Source of the DNA: Marinobacter sp. NP-4(2019)
GTDB lineage: Bacteria; Pseudomonadota; Gammaproteobacteria; Pseudomonadales; Oleiphilaceae
Direction of reading: 5' to 3'
DNA length: 64,000 nucleotides
NCBI RefSeq assembly: GCF_003994855.1
Contig: NZ_CP034142.1
Span: 992,001-1,056,000, forward strand
Both the position numbers and the translations under genes were made by a program. The first letter of the stretch is position 1. The number at the start of each line of letters is the position of its first letter. Below, piece by piece: positions 47,497 to 60,289 of this stretch. The notes under the pieces are model-generated. The model made no database searches and had not been told where the DNA came from. It worked only from the letters and a program-made list of their open reading frames with translations.

Positions 47497-49161
47497 ATGT
47501 CCGTCTCACAGCAACCGTCCTCCGCTGGCACGGCAACGCGAAAACTGTGTGTGGTTATGGCGCAACTGGATTTCCTGGTGGGGGATATTCCGGGCAACAC
47601 CCGGGCGGTGATTGAGGCGACGCAGAAAGCGCATGATGAACACCAGGCCGATATTGTGGTGTTTCCGGAGTTGTGCCTGACGGGGTATCCCCCCGAAGAC
47701 CTGTTGTTGCGACCAAGCCTGGAGGTGCGGGTCAGTGAGGCGCTGGACACCCTGTGTGCGGCGAACCTGAAACCGGCCATCGTTATCGGTGCTCCTATCC
47801 GGCAGAGCGGCCTGTTATACAACTCGGCGGTGGTCATTGAAGGTGGCGAGCTCACCGGGCGCTATTTCAAGAAATTCCCACCGAATTACCAGGTCTTCGA
47901 TGAGAAGCGGTATTTTGCCGAAGGGCGTGAGACGCTGGTGATGCCCATCCATGGCGTGCAGGTCGGGATAACCGTGTGTGAGGACCTCTGGAGCGATGGT
48001 CCGGTGGAGGACGCAGCGGCTGCCGGTGCGCAATTGATCCTGAACCTGAACGCGTCTCCCTACGATATCGACAAGCAGGCCTCCCGCAAGGCACTGCTGG
48101 AGCGCAAGTCGCGGGAAAACCGGGTGAGCATTGTGTACGTGAACCTGATTGGCGGTCAGGACGAGCTGATCTTCGATGGCGGCTCCATGGTGTTTGACCA
48201 TTCCGGCCGGCTGGACGTGGAAGCGCCGCAGTTCGTTGAAGGGTTGTTCCCGGTGCATTTCCTGTGTGAGCACCCATGCCAGCCAGTGTCACAGCCGCTG
48301 CCCGAGGAGCCGTCGCTGGAGGCGAATGTTTATAACGCCCTGGTGCTCGGGGTGCGGGATTATGTCAACAAGAATGGCTTCAAGTCCGTTGTGCTGGGGT
48401 TGTCCGGTGGCATCGATTCGGCGGTCACGCTCGCGGTGGCGGTGGACGCCCTGGGATCTGACCGGGTCAGGGCTGTCATGATGCCATTTCGCTACACCTC
48501 GGGCATGAGTCTGGAGGACGCCGAAGCGGAGGCCACGGCCCTGGGTGTGCAGTACGATGTTTTCTCCATTGAGCCCATGTACGATGCTTTCATGGCGACT
48601 CTGGAGAAACCGTTTGAAGGCACGACACCGGATACCACGGAAGAGAACCTTCAGGCCCGCTTGAGGGGCGTGTTATTGATGTCCCTGTCCAACAAGTTCG
48701 GATCCCTGGTGCTGACCACCGGCAACAAGAGTGAGATGGCCGTTGGCTATTCCACTCTGTACGGTGACATGGCCGGTGGCTTTGATGTGTTGAAGGATGT
48801 GCCCAAGACTCTGGTGTTCAGGCTTGCCAAATATCGCAATACCCTGTCGTCAGTGATACCGGAACGTGTCATTACGCGTCCGCCGTCGGCGGAACTGGCG
48901 CCGGACCAGAAGGATGAGGACAGTCTGCCAGGTTACGATGTGCTGGATCAGATACTGAATCTGTATGTCGAACGGGATTTCAGTGCGGATGCGATTGTGG
49001 CCGAGGGGTTTGACCGTACCGATGTGGAGCGGGTTATTCGTCTGGTGGATATCAACGAATATAAACGTCGCCAGGCGCCCATCGGGGTACGTATCACCGA
49101 GCGGGGGTTTGGTAAGGATCGCCGCTATCCGATCACCAATGGATGGCGGATCGGGAAATAG
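47497..49161 (+). CDS. nadE: Glutamine-dependent NAD synthetase NadE
   Basis: NadE makes NAD from deamido-NAD using ammonia from glutamine. The 554-residue protein has an N-terminal nitrilase-type glutaminase (E58, K126 and C161 in VGITVCEDLW form the triad) and a C-terminal synthetase with SGGIDSA near residue 301. This two-domain form is about twice as long as the ammonia-only enzyme. The gene is inserted between pilS and bamD, which are neighbours in P. aeruginosa. An ACAGGAG ribosome site precedes the ATG. Confidence 0.96.
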   Translation: MSVSQQPSSAGTATRKLCVVMAQLDFLVGDIPGNTRAVIEATQKAHDEHQADIVVFPELCLTGYPPEDLLLRPSLEVRVSEALDTLCAANLKPAIVIGAPIRQSGLLYNSAVVIEGGELTGRYFKKFPPNYQVFDEKRYFAEGRETLVMPIHGVQVGITVCEDLWSDGPVEDAAAAGAQLILNLNASPYDIDKQASRKALLERKSRENRVSIVYVNLIGGQDELIFDGGSMVFDHSGRLDVEAPQFVEGLFPVHFLCEHPCQPVSQPLPEEPSLEANVYNALVLGVRDYVNKNGFKSVVLGLSGGIDSAVTLAVAVDALGSDRVRAVMMPFRYTSGMSLEDAEAEATALGVQYDVFSIEPMYDAFMATLEKPFEGTTPDTTEENLQARLRGVLLMSLSNKFGSLVLTTGNKSEMAVGYSTLYGDMAGGFDVLKDVPKTLVFRLAKYRNTLSSVIPERVITRPPSAELAPDQKDEDSLPGYDVLDQILNLYVERDFSADAIVAEGFDRTDVERVIRLVDINEYKRRQAPIGVRITERGFGKDRRYPITNGWRIGK

Positions 49162-49164
49162 GGG

Positions 49165-49196
49165 CGAGTGCCCCCGTTCCCCTGCGGGGTTACTCG
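49165..49196. terminator. Hairpin between convergent nadE and bamD
   Basis: cgagt (49165-49169) pairs with actcg (49192-49196), and inside lies ccccg/cgggg. It starts just after the nadE stop and overlaps the last codons of bamD. There is no T-run. Confidence 0.45.
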
Positions 49197-50023
49197 TCGC
49201 CCATCAGGCCGAAGGTAACCACGCTGGTCAGCGAGCGGTTCTCCCGCTTCAGCAGGTCGGGTGCAAACTCGCCGTTGTCATCGAAGGCGTTGCTGTCGGG
49301 GTAGTTTTTCGCCAGCAGGGCAATAGCGTCGTCGGCGGCTTTGTTGAGCTCCATAAAGCGGAAGGTTTCCGCCAGGATCACCAGCGCCTCCTCCACGGAC
49401 GGTGATGTGGAGAAGTTCTCGATCACGTAGCGAGCCCGGTTGTTGGCGGCGATATAGGCTTCCCGCTTGATGTAGTAGCGCGCGGCGTGAATTTCCAGCT
49501 CGGCCATGCGGTTGCGAATGGCAATCATGCGCTGTCGCGCGTCCGCTGCGTACTCGCTGTCAGGGTAGCGGTTGAGCAGGTTTGAGAAGTCCCGGAATGC
49601 CTGGCGTTGTTCGCCCGGGTCGCGGGCGGAAACGTCAATCGGGAAGTAGCGGGCGGCGAGGCCAATGTCCAGGTTGTAGGAGGCCAGCCCCCTCATATAC
49701 AGCGCATAATCCGCGTGTTCGCTTTGCGGGTTGAGTCGCAGGAAACGGTCAGCGGCTGCCCGCGCACCTTCCAGGTCCAGGTTCTGATAGCGGGCATAGA
49801 TCAGGTCCATCTGGGCCTGCTCGGCGTAACGGCCGAACGGGTAGTAGGTCTCCAGATAATCGAGATTCTGTTCCGCCTCGTTGAAATTGCCGGAGTTCAT
49901 GGCCTGGCGGGCCGTCTCGTAATACGCTTCTTCCGGCAGCACTTCCTCCTGTTTGTTGGAAGCACAGGCACTGATCAACAGCGCTGTGGTGGTCAGTAGC
50001 AATAATCGAACAACTGATCTCAT
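49190..50023 (-). CDS. bamD: Outer membrane assembly lipoprotein BamD
   Basis: BamD is the essential lipoprotein of the BAM complex that folds outer-membrane beta-barrels. The 277 residues begin MRSVVRLLLLTTTALLISAC, a signal peptide ending in an LISAC lipobox, followed by five TPR-like repeats (with YARYQN and YPDSEYA motifs). I use ATG 50023 because the lipobox lies a normal distance from it; the frame continues upstream to 50137 without similarity. It is divergent from rluD, as in Pseudomonas. Confidence 0.95.
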   Translation of the reverse strand: MRSVVRLLLLTTTALLISACASNKQEEVLPEEAYYETARQAMNSGNFNEAEQNLDYLETYYPFGRYAEQAQMDLIYARYQNLDLEGARAAADRFLRLNPQSEHADYALYMRGLASYNLDIGLAARYFPIDVSARDPGEQRQAFRDFSNLLNRYPDSEYAADARQRMIAIRNRMAELEIHAARYYIKREAYIAANNRARYVIENFSTSPSVEEALVILAETFRFMELNKAADDAIALLAKNYPDSNAFDDNGEFAPDLLKRENRSLTSVVTFGLMGDE

Positions 50024-50161
50024 GCCGGAATCCCGTATAATGACTAAAAACGAATGATCGGTCATTGTAACGGGGAACCTGTGCGTTGTGCAGTGGCTGG
50101 CCAACTTGATTGAAAATTTCTGACTGAAACGTAACACAACATCATCGGCCCTGGGGGCTTA

Positions 50162-51139
50162 ATGTCTGCTGAAAACCGTATTACCGCTGCTTTTTCCGTT
50201 CCGCCGGAGCTGAGTGACCGTCGCCTGGATCAGGCCGCGGCAGAACTGATGCCGGAACATTCCCGCTCGCGTCTGCAGGGCTGGATCAAAAGCGGCGCCT
50301 TGACCGTCAACGGTGAAAACCGCAAGCCGAGGGACAAGGTGATGCTCGATGACCGTTTGGAACTGGATGCTGAACCGGAAGTCCAGGTGAGTTGGCAGGC
50401 GGAATCCATTACCCTCGATGTGGTTTATGAAGACGAGCATCTGCTGGTTATCAATAAGCCGGCCGGACTGGTGGTTCATCCTGCTGCTGGCCATGCCGAT
50501 GGCACCCTGGTCAATGCATTGCTCAATTACGCCCCGGAAGTAGAAAATTTGCCCAGGGCGGGCATTGTCCACCGCCTCGACAAGGACACCTCCGGCATCA
50601 TGGTGGTCGCTCGCAGTTTGATCGCCCACACATCGCTGGTGGATCAGCTTCAGACCCGAACCATGGGGCGTGAATACGAAGCGGTAGTGGTGGGTACCCT
50701 GACGGGCGGCGCCACGGTGGATGCCCCGATCGGTCGTCATCCCCGCGAGCGTAAGAAGATGGCGGTAGTGCCGACCGGTAAACCGGCAGTGACACACTAT
50801 CGGTTGGTGGAGCGATTCGCGGCGCATACCCATGTTCGCTGCAAGCTGGAGAGCGGTCGTACCCACCAGATCCGTGTTCACATGGCCCATGTAAAGCACC
50901 CGCTGATTGGTGATCCGCTCTACGGTGGCCGGCTGCGTCTGCCCAAAGGCACCAACGAGGAATTGCGGGAGGTACTTGCAGCGTTTCAGCGCCAGGCGCT
51001 CCATGCGCGCCAGCTGACGCTGGAGCATCCGGAGACCGGCGAGATTCTCACCTGGGAAGTTCCCTTGCCCGAGGATATGGAACACTTGCTGGCAGCATTG
51101 CGCCAGCATGTGAAGGATCTGGAGAGTCATGATTTCTGA
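50162..51139 (+). CDS. rluD: 23S rRNA pseudouridine synthase RluD
   Basis: RluD makes the three pseudouridines of helix 69 in 23S rRNA (positions 1911, 1915 and 1917 in E. coli). The 325 residues have an N-terminal S4 RNA-binding domain (about 19-80) and a catalytic domain with the GIVHRLDKDTSG motif, whose Asp is the nucleophile, near residues 135-146. It overlaps pgeF by 11 bases. The order bamD<->rluD-pgeF-clpB is conserved with P. aeruginosa. Confidence 0.96.
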   Translation: MSAENRITAAFSVPPELSDRRLDQAAAELMPEHSRSRLQGWIKSGALTVNGENRKPRDKVMLDDRLELDAEPEVQVSWQAESITLDVVYEDEHLLVINKPAGLVVHPAAGHADGTLVNALLNYAPEVENLPRAGIVHRLDKDTSGIMVVARSLIAHTSLVDQLQTRTMGREYEAVVVGTLTGGATVDAPIGRHPRERKKMAVVPTGKPAVTHYRLVERFAAHTHVRCKLESGRTHQIRVHMAHVKHPLIGDPLYGGRLRLPKGTNEELREVLAAFQRQALHARQLTLEHPETGEILTWEVPLPEDMEHLLAALRQHVKDLESHDF

Positions 51140-51884
51140 TCGGTCGTTGATTACGCCAGACTGGCCAGCCCCCGCAAATGTGAGGGCGGTGTGTACCACT
51201 CGAATGGGCGGGGTCAGCCAGGCGCCGTGGGATTCCATGAATCTGGGCAGCCACGTAGGTGATGATTCACAGCATGTGCAGGAAAACCGGCAGCGCCTGG
51301 CAGCTTTGGCCGGGATCGAACTGTGCAATGTTGGCTGGCTGGATCAGGTTCATGGGACTAACGTGGTGTCGTTGCCGGTCACGGGTGTGCCGCGAGCCGA
51401 CGCCAGCCATACCGGTCAGCCTGGTTGCGCCTGTGTGATTATGACCGCGGATTGCCTGCCGGTGTTGCTCTGTGATGTGTCCGGTACGCGGGTGGGGGCA
51501 GCCCACGCGGGGTGGCGTAGTCTGTGTGGTGGCGTCCTGGAAGAGCTGGTGAGTGGTATGGGAGGCAATCCGGCAGAGTTGATGGCCTGGCTCGGCCCCG
51601 CCATTGGTCCGCAGCAGTTTGAAGTGGGGGCCGAGGTGCGGGATGCGTTTCTGCTTTATGATCCCGCCGCTGCTGATGCATTCTCGGAGCGGGGCGCACG
51701 GGCTGGTCACTATATGGCGGACATCTACCTTCTTGCCCGGCAGCGCCTGGCAGCCTCCGGCGTGAGCCAGGTATACGGTGGCGATCGCTGTACTGTTTCC
51801 GAGCCCCAAACATTCTTTTCCTACCGGCGCGATGGCCAGACAGGCCGCATGGCCAGCATGATCTGGTTATCCGATAACCCCTGA
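51129..51884 (+). CDS. pgeF: Peptidoglycan editing factor PgeF (YfiH, laccase domain)
   Basis: PgeF is a cytosolic amidase that removes L-Ser-containing muropeptide precursors, keeping L-Ala in the wall; the older name reflects a polyphenol oxidase activity. The 251 residues include the metal-site residues in QVHGTNVV, MTADCLPVLL and AAHAGWRSL. The ATG lies 11 bases inside the rluD gene, so the pair is coupled. The clpB heat-shock promoter begins 38 bases after its stop. Confidence 0.93.
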   Translation: MISDRSLITPDWPAPANVRAVCTTRMGGVSQAPWDSMNLGSHVGDDSQHVQENRQRLAALAGIELCNVGWLDQVHGTNVVSLPVTGVPRADASHTGQPGCACVIMTADCLPVLLCDVSGTRVGAAHAGWRSLCGGVLEELVSGMGGNPAELMAWLGPAIGPQQFEVGAEVRDAFLLYDPAAADAFSERGARAGHYMADIYLLARQRLAASGVSQVYGGDRCTVSEPQTFFSYRRDGQTGRMASMIWLSDNP

Positions 51885-51921
51885 CGCCCGTCAATTTTCT
51901 GACAGTTTCTCCGTCCCCCTG

Positions 51922-51949
51922 CTTGAAGTCCACCCGGTTGCCCCTACAT
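51922..51949 (+). promoter_or_regulatory. Sigma-32 heat-shock promoter of clpB
   Basis: CTTGAAG (51922-51928), a 12-base spacer, and CCCCTACAT (51941-51949) match the sigma-32 (RpoH) consensus CTTGAAA / CCCCATNT. Transcription would begin about 65 bases before the clpB ATG. The match and location before a classic heat-shock gene make it convincing. Confidence 0.85.
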
Positions 51950-52022
51950 TTAATGTCAAAGCAAACGGGATGTCAGCGATACCGCTTGGGCATCCGGTCA
52001 TCGAATCGGGGAAAGACTCATT

Positions 52023-54599
<2,577 letters not shown>

Positions 54600-54605
54600 G
54601 AACAG

Positions 54606-54634
54606 AGGGGCGATCCATTTGATCGCCCCTTTTT
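54606..54634. terminator. Terminator between convergent clpB and the DUF4124 gene
   Basis: aggggcgatc (54606-54615) and gatcgcccct (54621-54630) form a perfect 10-bp stem with loop cattt, followed by TTTTA. It is a good terminator for clpB and may also work from the other side. Confidence 0.92.
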
Positions 54635-54643
54635 ATTTGCCTG

Positions 54644-55120
54644 TCACTCTTGGCGCTCTGCCTGAGTGTCTTTGTCGGCGCCGCAATTCTCGTCCGCAAT
54701 CTCCTTGAATTTCTGTCGTTGCTCTTCAATTTCTTCCGGCGACAGGTAGCGTTGTTCGCCGTCTTCCTCAATCCGGATCCGGCTGTTGCGGTCAAGAATC
54801 CTGAGATTGCTTTGGGCGGTTGAGCAGTTTGCTTCCCGTTGTTTGCGACGGGCTTCTTCAACGGCAGATTCTTCCCGTTTTTCGGCTTCGTCTGCCTGGC
54901 GTGCTTCCAGCTCTTCCAGCTGTTCCTGGGGGCTTTGCCCCTGGCTGCCAGAGGAGGTCCCGCTGCGGACGCTGACCTGTTCGGCTTGTTGGCCTGTCGG
55001 TTGGCGGTCGCCAAAGTGGGTGACGCCGTTTTCGTCGGTCCACTTGTAAACGGAAGCAGCTGAGGCTGCAAGGGGTGCGGCTGCCAGAATGAAGGCCAGT
55101 GTCAGGATTCTTTTATTCAT
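54644..55120 (-). CDS. DUF4124-domain secreted protein
   Basis: A 158-residue exported protein. The signal peptide (MNKRILTLAFILAAAPLAASA) is followed by the DUF4124 core SVYKWTDENGVTHFGDRQP at about 23-41. A Gln/Ser/Gly-rich linker and a long charged segment (EEARRKQREA, likely helical or coiled-coil) follow, with two Cys near 98 and 146. The function of DUF4124 is unknown. It is probably periplasmic. It converges on clpB, sharing a terminator. Confidence 0.8.
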   Translation of the reverse strand: MNKRILTLAFILAAAPLAASAASVYKWTDENGVTHFGDRQPTGQQAEQVSVRSGTSSGSQGQSPQEQLEELEARQADEAEKREESAVEEARRKQREANCSTAQSNLRILDRNSRIRIEEDGEQRYLSPEEIEEQRQKFKEIADENCGADKDTQAERQE

Positions 55121-55292
55121 TACTCTACTCGTCTCGCGTTAGCCGGTTCGGGCCAACCTCTGGTTGCCCAATATTATTTCTGTGGTTTTATCATGCCATC
55201 GGATGGCTGGATTTTCTCTAGCGTGGTTCAAAAATCTGCATAAAGTATGGCAGACCTTTCGCCAGTATGGGCAGAGAATCCGTACACTGCTA

Positions 55293-55361
55293 TTGACAGG
55301 GAGTTTCCCGCTGTCAAAATTACCGATTGCCTGAAGACAGGGGTCAATACGGCAGGCAATC
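55293..55361 (+). promoter_or_regulatory. Two inverted repeats in the ilvB upstream region
   Basis: ttgacag (55293-55299) and ctgtcaa (55311-55317) flank a further ggga/tccc pairing. gattgcctg (55325-55333) and caggcaatc (55353-55361) form a 9-bp repeat with a 19-base loop. The first contains a TTGACA that could be a -35 hexamer with AAAATT 17 bases later. The 494-base gap 55121-55614 holds no gene I can support; a ccggga/tcccgg hairpin (55568-55583) lies just before ilvB. Confidence 0.45.
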
Positions 55362-55614
55362 CCGAGCGAGTATCCCCCGTTAATCACCACACTGAACGCG
55401 CCGCGCACAGGTCGCGGGATGGTTGTTGCTTATTTGCAACCCGTCGATTGGCCGTTCTCCGCAACCCTCAGGAGGGCGGCTGGCCAGGAGACAACCTCTT
55501 AAAGGTAGTGTGGAGGAGCAGCCGGTGCCGCTTTCACAAGAAGCAGGCAGGCCGGGTATCCAGGCAACCGGGAGCTTTCCCGGCTCATTCACTCGTAGAA
55601 GAGGGTAGAAAATC

Positions 55615-57333
55615 GTGGAGTTATTGTCTGGCGCCGATATGCTGATCCGGTCCCTTCAAGATGAAGGTATCGAGTACATATACGGCTATCCGGGTGGTGC
55701 AGCCCTTCATATTTATGATGCGCTGTTCAGGCAGGACAAAGTCAAGCATATTCTGGTACGGCACGAACAGGCCGCGGTCCATATGGCCGATGGTTATGCT
55801 CGCGCAACCGGAAAACCAGGTACCGTACTGGTGACCTCGGGTCCTGGAGCCACCAACACTATTACCGGCATTGCCACTGCGTTCATGGATTCCATCCCCA
55901 TGGTGGTTCTGTGCGGTCAGGTTGCATCCACCCTGATTGGTGAGGATGCATTCCAGGAAACCGATATGATCGGTGTCTCCCGCCCTGTGGTAAAACACAA
56001 CCTGAGCGTACGTCACCCCGAGGAAATCCCCGAGGTGATTCGCAAGGCCTATTACATCGCCTCGACCGGTCGCCCCGGTCCGGTAGTGGTGGATATCCCC
56101 AAGGATATGACCACACCGAACGAGCGCTACGAATACGTCTTTCCGAAAAAGATCAAGCTGCGTTCCTACAACCCCGCGATCCGTGGCCACGCCGGCCAGA
56201 TCAAGAAGGCTGTGGATATGCTGATGGCGGCCAAGCGCCCGATCATCTATGCAGGCGGTGGCGTTATTCTCGGCAAGGCCTCTGGTCAGTTGACCGAACT
56301 GGTGCGCATGCTGGGTTATCCTATCACCAACACGCTGATGGGGATTGGTTGCTATCCGGCCTCTGACAAACAGCACCTGGGCTGGCTGGGTATGCACGGT
56401 ACCTATGAGTCCAATATGGCCATGCACCACTCGGATCTGATTCTCTGTGTGGGCGCGCGCTTCGATGACCGGGTAACCAATGCCACCGAGAAGTTCTGTC
56501 CGGGGGCCCGCATTGTTCACATCGACATTGATCCGGCGTCGATTTCCAAGACCATTGACGCGGACGTGCCCATTGTGGGACCGGTTGATGCGGTGCTCAA
56601 GGAGATGATCACCCTGGTCAAGGAAAGCAAGGACAAGCCCGACGCGGATGCCATTGCGTCCTGGTGGAAGCAGATTGACGAGTGGCGCGCTTTCCACGGC
56701 ATGCGTTATGAAACCAGTCCGGATGTGATCAAACCGCAGGAAGTGATTGAAGCGTTGTGCCGGCTGACCAAGGGTGAAGCTTTCGTCACCTCTGATGTAG
56801 GGCAGCACCAGATGTTCGCGGCCCAGTACTACAAATTTGACAAGCCCAACCGCTGGATCAACTCCGGTGGCCTCGGCACCATGGGCTTCGGCCTGCCGGC
56901 TGCCATGGGGGTGAAACTGACCCACCCGGACGACGAAGTACTCTGTATTACCGGTGAAGGCAGTATCCAGATGAATATCCAGGAGCTGTCCACCTGTAAT
57001 CAGTACAACCTGCCGGTGAAGATCATCAACCTCAACAACCAGGCTCTGGGCATGGTCAAACAGTGGCAGGACATGAATTACGAGTCCCGTCATTCCCAGT
57101 CCTACATGGAATCCCTGCCGGACTTTATCAAGCTGGCGGAGGCCTATGGCCACGTGGGAGTCCGGATCGACCGCAAGGAGGACCTGGAATCCAAGCTCAA
57201 GGAAGTATTGGCCATGAAGGACAAGCTGGTATTCGTGGATATCTACGTCGACCGGTTTGAACACGTGTATCCGATGCAGGTGGCCCGTGGTTCCATGAAA
57301 GACATGTGGCTCAGCAAGACGGAGAGGGTGTGA
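55615..57333 (+). CDS. ilvB: Acetolactate synthase large subunit, GTG start
   Basis: The ThDP enzyme makes acetolactate or acetohydroxybutyrate, the first common step of valine, leucine and isoleucine synthesis. The 572 residues show the catalytic Glu in [16 protein letters not shown] near residue 47, a FAD-binding middle domain, and the ThDP/metal site GEGSIQMN near 442. The start is GTG 55615, with GAGGG upstream. The closest relatives appear to be the IlvI type of Pseudomonas. The regulatory subunit gene follows three bases after its stop. Confidence 0.95.
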   Translation: MELLSGADMLIRSLQDEGIEYIYGYPGGAALHIYDALFRQDKVKHILVRHEQAAVHMADGYARATGKPGTVLVTSGPGATNTITGIATAFMDSIPMVVLCGQVASTLIGEDAFQETDMIGVSRPVVKHNLSVRHPEEIPEVIRKAYYIASTGRPGPVVVDIPKDMTTPNERYEYVFPKKIKLRSYNPAIRGHAGQIKKAVDMLMAAKRPIIYAGGGVILGKASGQLTELVRMLGYPITNTLMGIGCYPASDKQHLGWLGMHGTYESNMAMHHSDLILCVGARFDDRVTNATEKFCPGARIVHIDIDPASISKTIDADVPIVGPVDAVLKEMITLVKESKDKPDADAIASWWKQIDEWRAFHGMRYETSPDVIKPQEVIEALCRLTKGEAFVTSDVGQHQMFAAQYYKFDKPNRWINSGGLGTMGFGLPAAMGVKLTHPDDEVLCITGEGSIQMNIQELSTCNQYNLPVKIINLNNQALGMVKQWQDMNYESRHSQSYMESLPDFIKLAEAYGHVGVRIDRKEDLESKLKEVLAMKDKLVFVDIYVDRFEHVYPMQVARGSMKDMWLSKTERV

Positions 57334-57335
57334 TC

Positions 57336-57827
57336 ATGCGTCGAATCATTTCTGTTTTGCTTGAGAACGAACCGGGTGCTCTGTCGCGTGTTGTGGGGCT
57401 GTTTTCCCAGCGTAACTACAACATTGAAACTCTGACGGTGGCCCCGACTGAAGACGAGACCCTGTCTCGCCTGACTGTCACCACCACAGGGTCGGACAAG
57501 GTCATCGAGCAGATCACCAAGCAGTTGAACAAGCTGATCGAGGTGGTGAAGCTGGTGGACCTGACCGAAGGTTCTCATATTGAGCGTGAGTTGATGCTGG
57601 TCAAGCTCAAGGCCACGGGATCTCAGCGTGCAGAGATCAAGCGCACCGTTGATATTTTTCGTGGTCAGATTGTTGATGTGACCAGCTCGGTTTACACGGT
57701 TCAACTGGCGGGTGACAGCGACAAGCTGGATGGCTTCATTCAGGCGGTTGGTACGTCAGGCGTGCTTGAGGTTGTTCGTACCGGGGTGTCCGGTATCGCT
57801 CGCGGCGAAAAGGTGTTGAGTCTCTGA
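57336..57827 (+). CDS. ilvH: Acetolactate synthase small (regulatory) subunit
   Basis: IlvH binds valine and inhibits and stabilises the large subunit. The 163 residues hold an N-terminal ACT domain (RRIISVLLENEPGALSRV, about 2-75) and a C-terminal domain. The valine-binding NEPGALSR motif is intact. I use ATG 57336, with GGAGAGGG upstream; a frame open from 57306 overlaps ilvB and lacks similarity. It is 67 bases ahead of ilvC. Confidence 0.95.
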   Translation: MRRIISVLLENEPGALSRVVGLFSQRNYNIETLTVAPTEDETLSRLTVTTTGSDKVIEQITKQLNKLIEVVKLVDLTEGSHIERELMLVKLKATGSQRAEIKRTVDIFRGQIVDVTSSVYTVQLAGDSDKLDGFIQAVGTSGVLEVVRTGVSGIARGEKVLSL

Positions 57828-57849
57828 CCGACGCCCTATTCCTTTTTAA

Positions 57850-58911
<1,062 letters not shown>

Positions 58912-58933
58912 GTCGGATTTCCGGTAAGTTCTG

Positions 58934-58965
58934 AAAACGCGGCCCGGGTGGCCGCGTTTTTCGTA
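58934..58965 (+). terminator. Rho-independent terminator after ilvC
   Basis: aaaacgcggcc (58934-58944) and ggccgcgtttt (58950-58960) form an 11-bp stem with loop cgggt, followed by tcg. It ends the ilvBHC transcript 22 bases after the stop. Confidence 0.9.
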
Positions 58966-59000
58966 TATACTCCGCACAAATGCTTTCCGGAGTGAGAGGA

Positions 59001-59846
59001 ATGACTAAAGAAAGAAAAATCCCGGAATCGAAAGAAACCGAAAACACCGACAAGCCGTCCAAAGCCTCTGCTGCAGGGGAGTTCGAACCAGGTGAGGTGG
59101 TAGAGGAAGAGCTTGTGGAGGGCTCGCCGGTGAGGCGTAAAGGCATTTATCTGTTGCCGAATGCGCTGACGACCGCGTCATTATTCTCGGGCTTCTATGC
59201 AATTGTGTCCGCCGCCAATGGCATGTTCGACAACGCCGCCATTGCGGTGTTCGTCTCCATGATACTGGACGGGCTTGACGGCCGGGTTGCCAGAATGACC
59301 CACACCCAAAGCAAGTTTGGCGAGGAGTACGACAGTCTGGCTGACATGGTGGCGTTTGGTGTGGCTCCGGGGCTTGTCGCCTTCTTCTGGTCGCTCAATG
59401 AGCTGGGGCAGGTAGGTTGGGCGATTACCTTTATCTACGTGGCCGGGGCGGCATTGCGTCTGGCTCGATTCAATACCCAGATTGGTTCCGTGGACAAGAA
59501 GTTCTTTGTGGGCTTGCCGAGTCCGGCTGCCGCGGCGTGTGTGGCTGGAATGGTGTGGTGTTTCCATAATGTGGATCCTGCTACTTGGCTGACGTTTATG
59601 ACCATCGTCGTAGTGGGTGGCAGTGGCGTGCTGATGGTCAGCAATATTCTTTATCGTAGTTTCAAGGATCTGGATCTTCGCGGCAGGGTGCCTTTCGCGG
59701 CAATATTGCTGGTGGTACTGATCTTCGTAGTAGTCGCTCTGGACCCGGCCTCCGTGCTTTTCACCGGATTCCTGATTTACGGGTTATCCGGTCCTTTTCT
59801 GGCGCTGACGCGCAAAGCTCGTCGCAAACCAGGCAGTGCCGCCTGA
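59001..59846 (+). CDS. pssA: CDP-diacylglycerol--serine O-phosphatidyltransferase PssA
   Basis: PssA makes phosphatidylserine in the inner membrane, the precursor of phosphatidylethanolamine. The 281-residue protein has about eight hydrophobic helices and the CDP-alcohol motif DGLDGRVAR...G...D...D at about 87-110. A hydrophilic acidic N-terminal tail of about 45 residues is longer than in many relatives. ATG 59001 is preferred (GGAG eight bases upstream); ATG 58980 would add seven residues. It follows the ilvC terminator and so should have its own promoter in the 89-base gap. Confidence 0.93.
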   Translation: MTKERKIPESKETENTDKPSKASAAGEFEPGEVVEEELVEGSPVRRKGIYLLPNALTTASLFSGFYAIVSAANGMFDNAAIAVFVSMILDGLDGRVARMTHTQSKFGEEYDSLADMVAFGVAPGLVAFFWSLNELGQVGWAITFIYVAGAALRLARFNTQIGSVDKKFFVGLPSPAAAACVAGMVWCFHNVDPATWLTFMTIVVVGGSGVLMVSNILYRSFKDLDLRGRVPFAAILLVVLIFVVVALDPASVLFTGFLIYGLSGPFLALTRKARRKPGSAA

Positions 59847-59860
59847 CCGAGTGGGTATCT

Positions 59861-59890
59861 TCCGGCCCGAATAAGAGGGCCGGGAATTTT
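59861..59890 (+). terminator. Terminator after pssA
   Basis: ccggccc (59862-59868) pairs with gggccgg (59877-59883), loop gaataaga, followed by gaatttt. It lies 15 bases after the stop and insulates the rRNA promoters downstream. Confidence 0.8.
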
Positions 59891-60052
59891 CGTTGCATTC
59901 CCTGGTCAACCTTAAAGGTTATCCGTCCTCCAGTATGTTTTCAGGTGCCGGTTGAAGGGGGAGTGGTGTTGGATTTATGATCAATCTGTGCGTATTCTGA
60001 GCGGCTTGGTAGGGGGAAACCGAAATACTTTTGAAATAGTTTCAAAAGCTCG

Positions 60053-60080
60053 TTGACACCTTCGCGCAGGTCTGTAGAAT
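60053..60080 (+). promoter_or_regulatory. rRNA promoter P1
   Basis: TTGACA (60053-60058), 16-base spacer, TAGAAT (60075-60080), then a GC-rich discriminator gcgc typical of stringently controlled rRNA promoters. First of three nearly identical promoters. The stretch 59891-60052 holds no gene and no strong feature. Confidence 0.85.
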
Positions 60081-60184
60081 GCGCATCTCTTTCGAGGGGC
60101 AAGCCACTGAGGCGGCTCCGGAATCGAAAGGCAACTGTTTGAAAGTGTTGAAGAAAACGAGTTTCAAATTTCTTCAGAAAGCGG

Positions 60185-60212
60185 TTGACAAGGTGGCGGT
60201 TCACTGTAGAAT
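60185..60212 (+). promoter_or_regulatory. rRNA promoter P2
   Basis: TTGACA (60185-60190), 16-base spacer, TAGAAT (60207-60212), discriminator gcgc. Same spacer length and hexamers as P1, 132 bases downstream. Confidence 0.87.
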
Positions 60213-60289
60213 GCGCCCCTCGAAACAAGCAGTAAGCCGGTGAGTTTTTCGGCGGTTTCCGGAGACGGGAAGCAGCGAAAAATAAACGG

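Noticed and set aside
55419..55502. Possible 27-residue leader peptide for attenuation of ilvBHC
   Set aside because: Only five of 27 residues are Val or Leu and there is no Ile run; no terminator/antiterminator pair with a T-run follows. The evidence is too weak.
55247..55645. 132-codon open frame before ilvB
   Set aside because: It overlaps the ilvB start, has no ribosome site and no protein-like pattern, and spans the inverted repeats.
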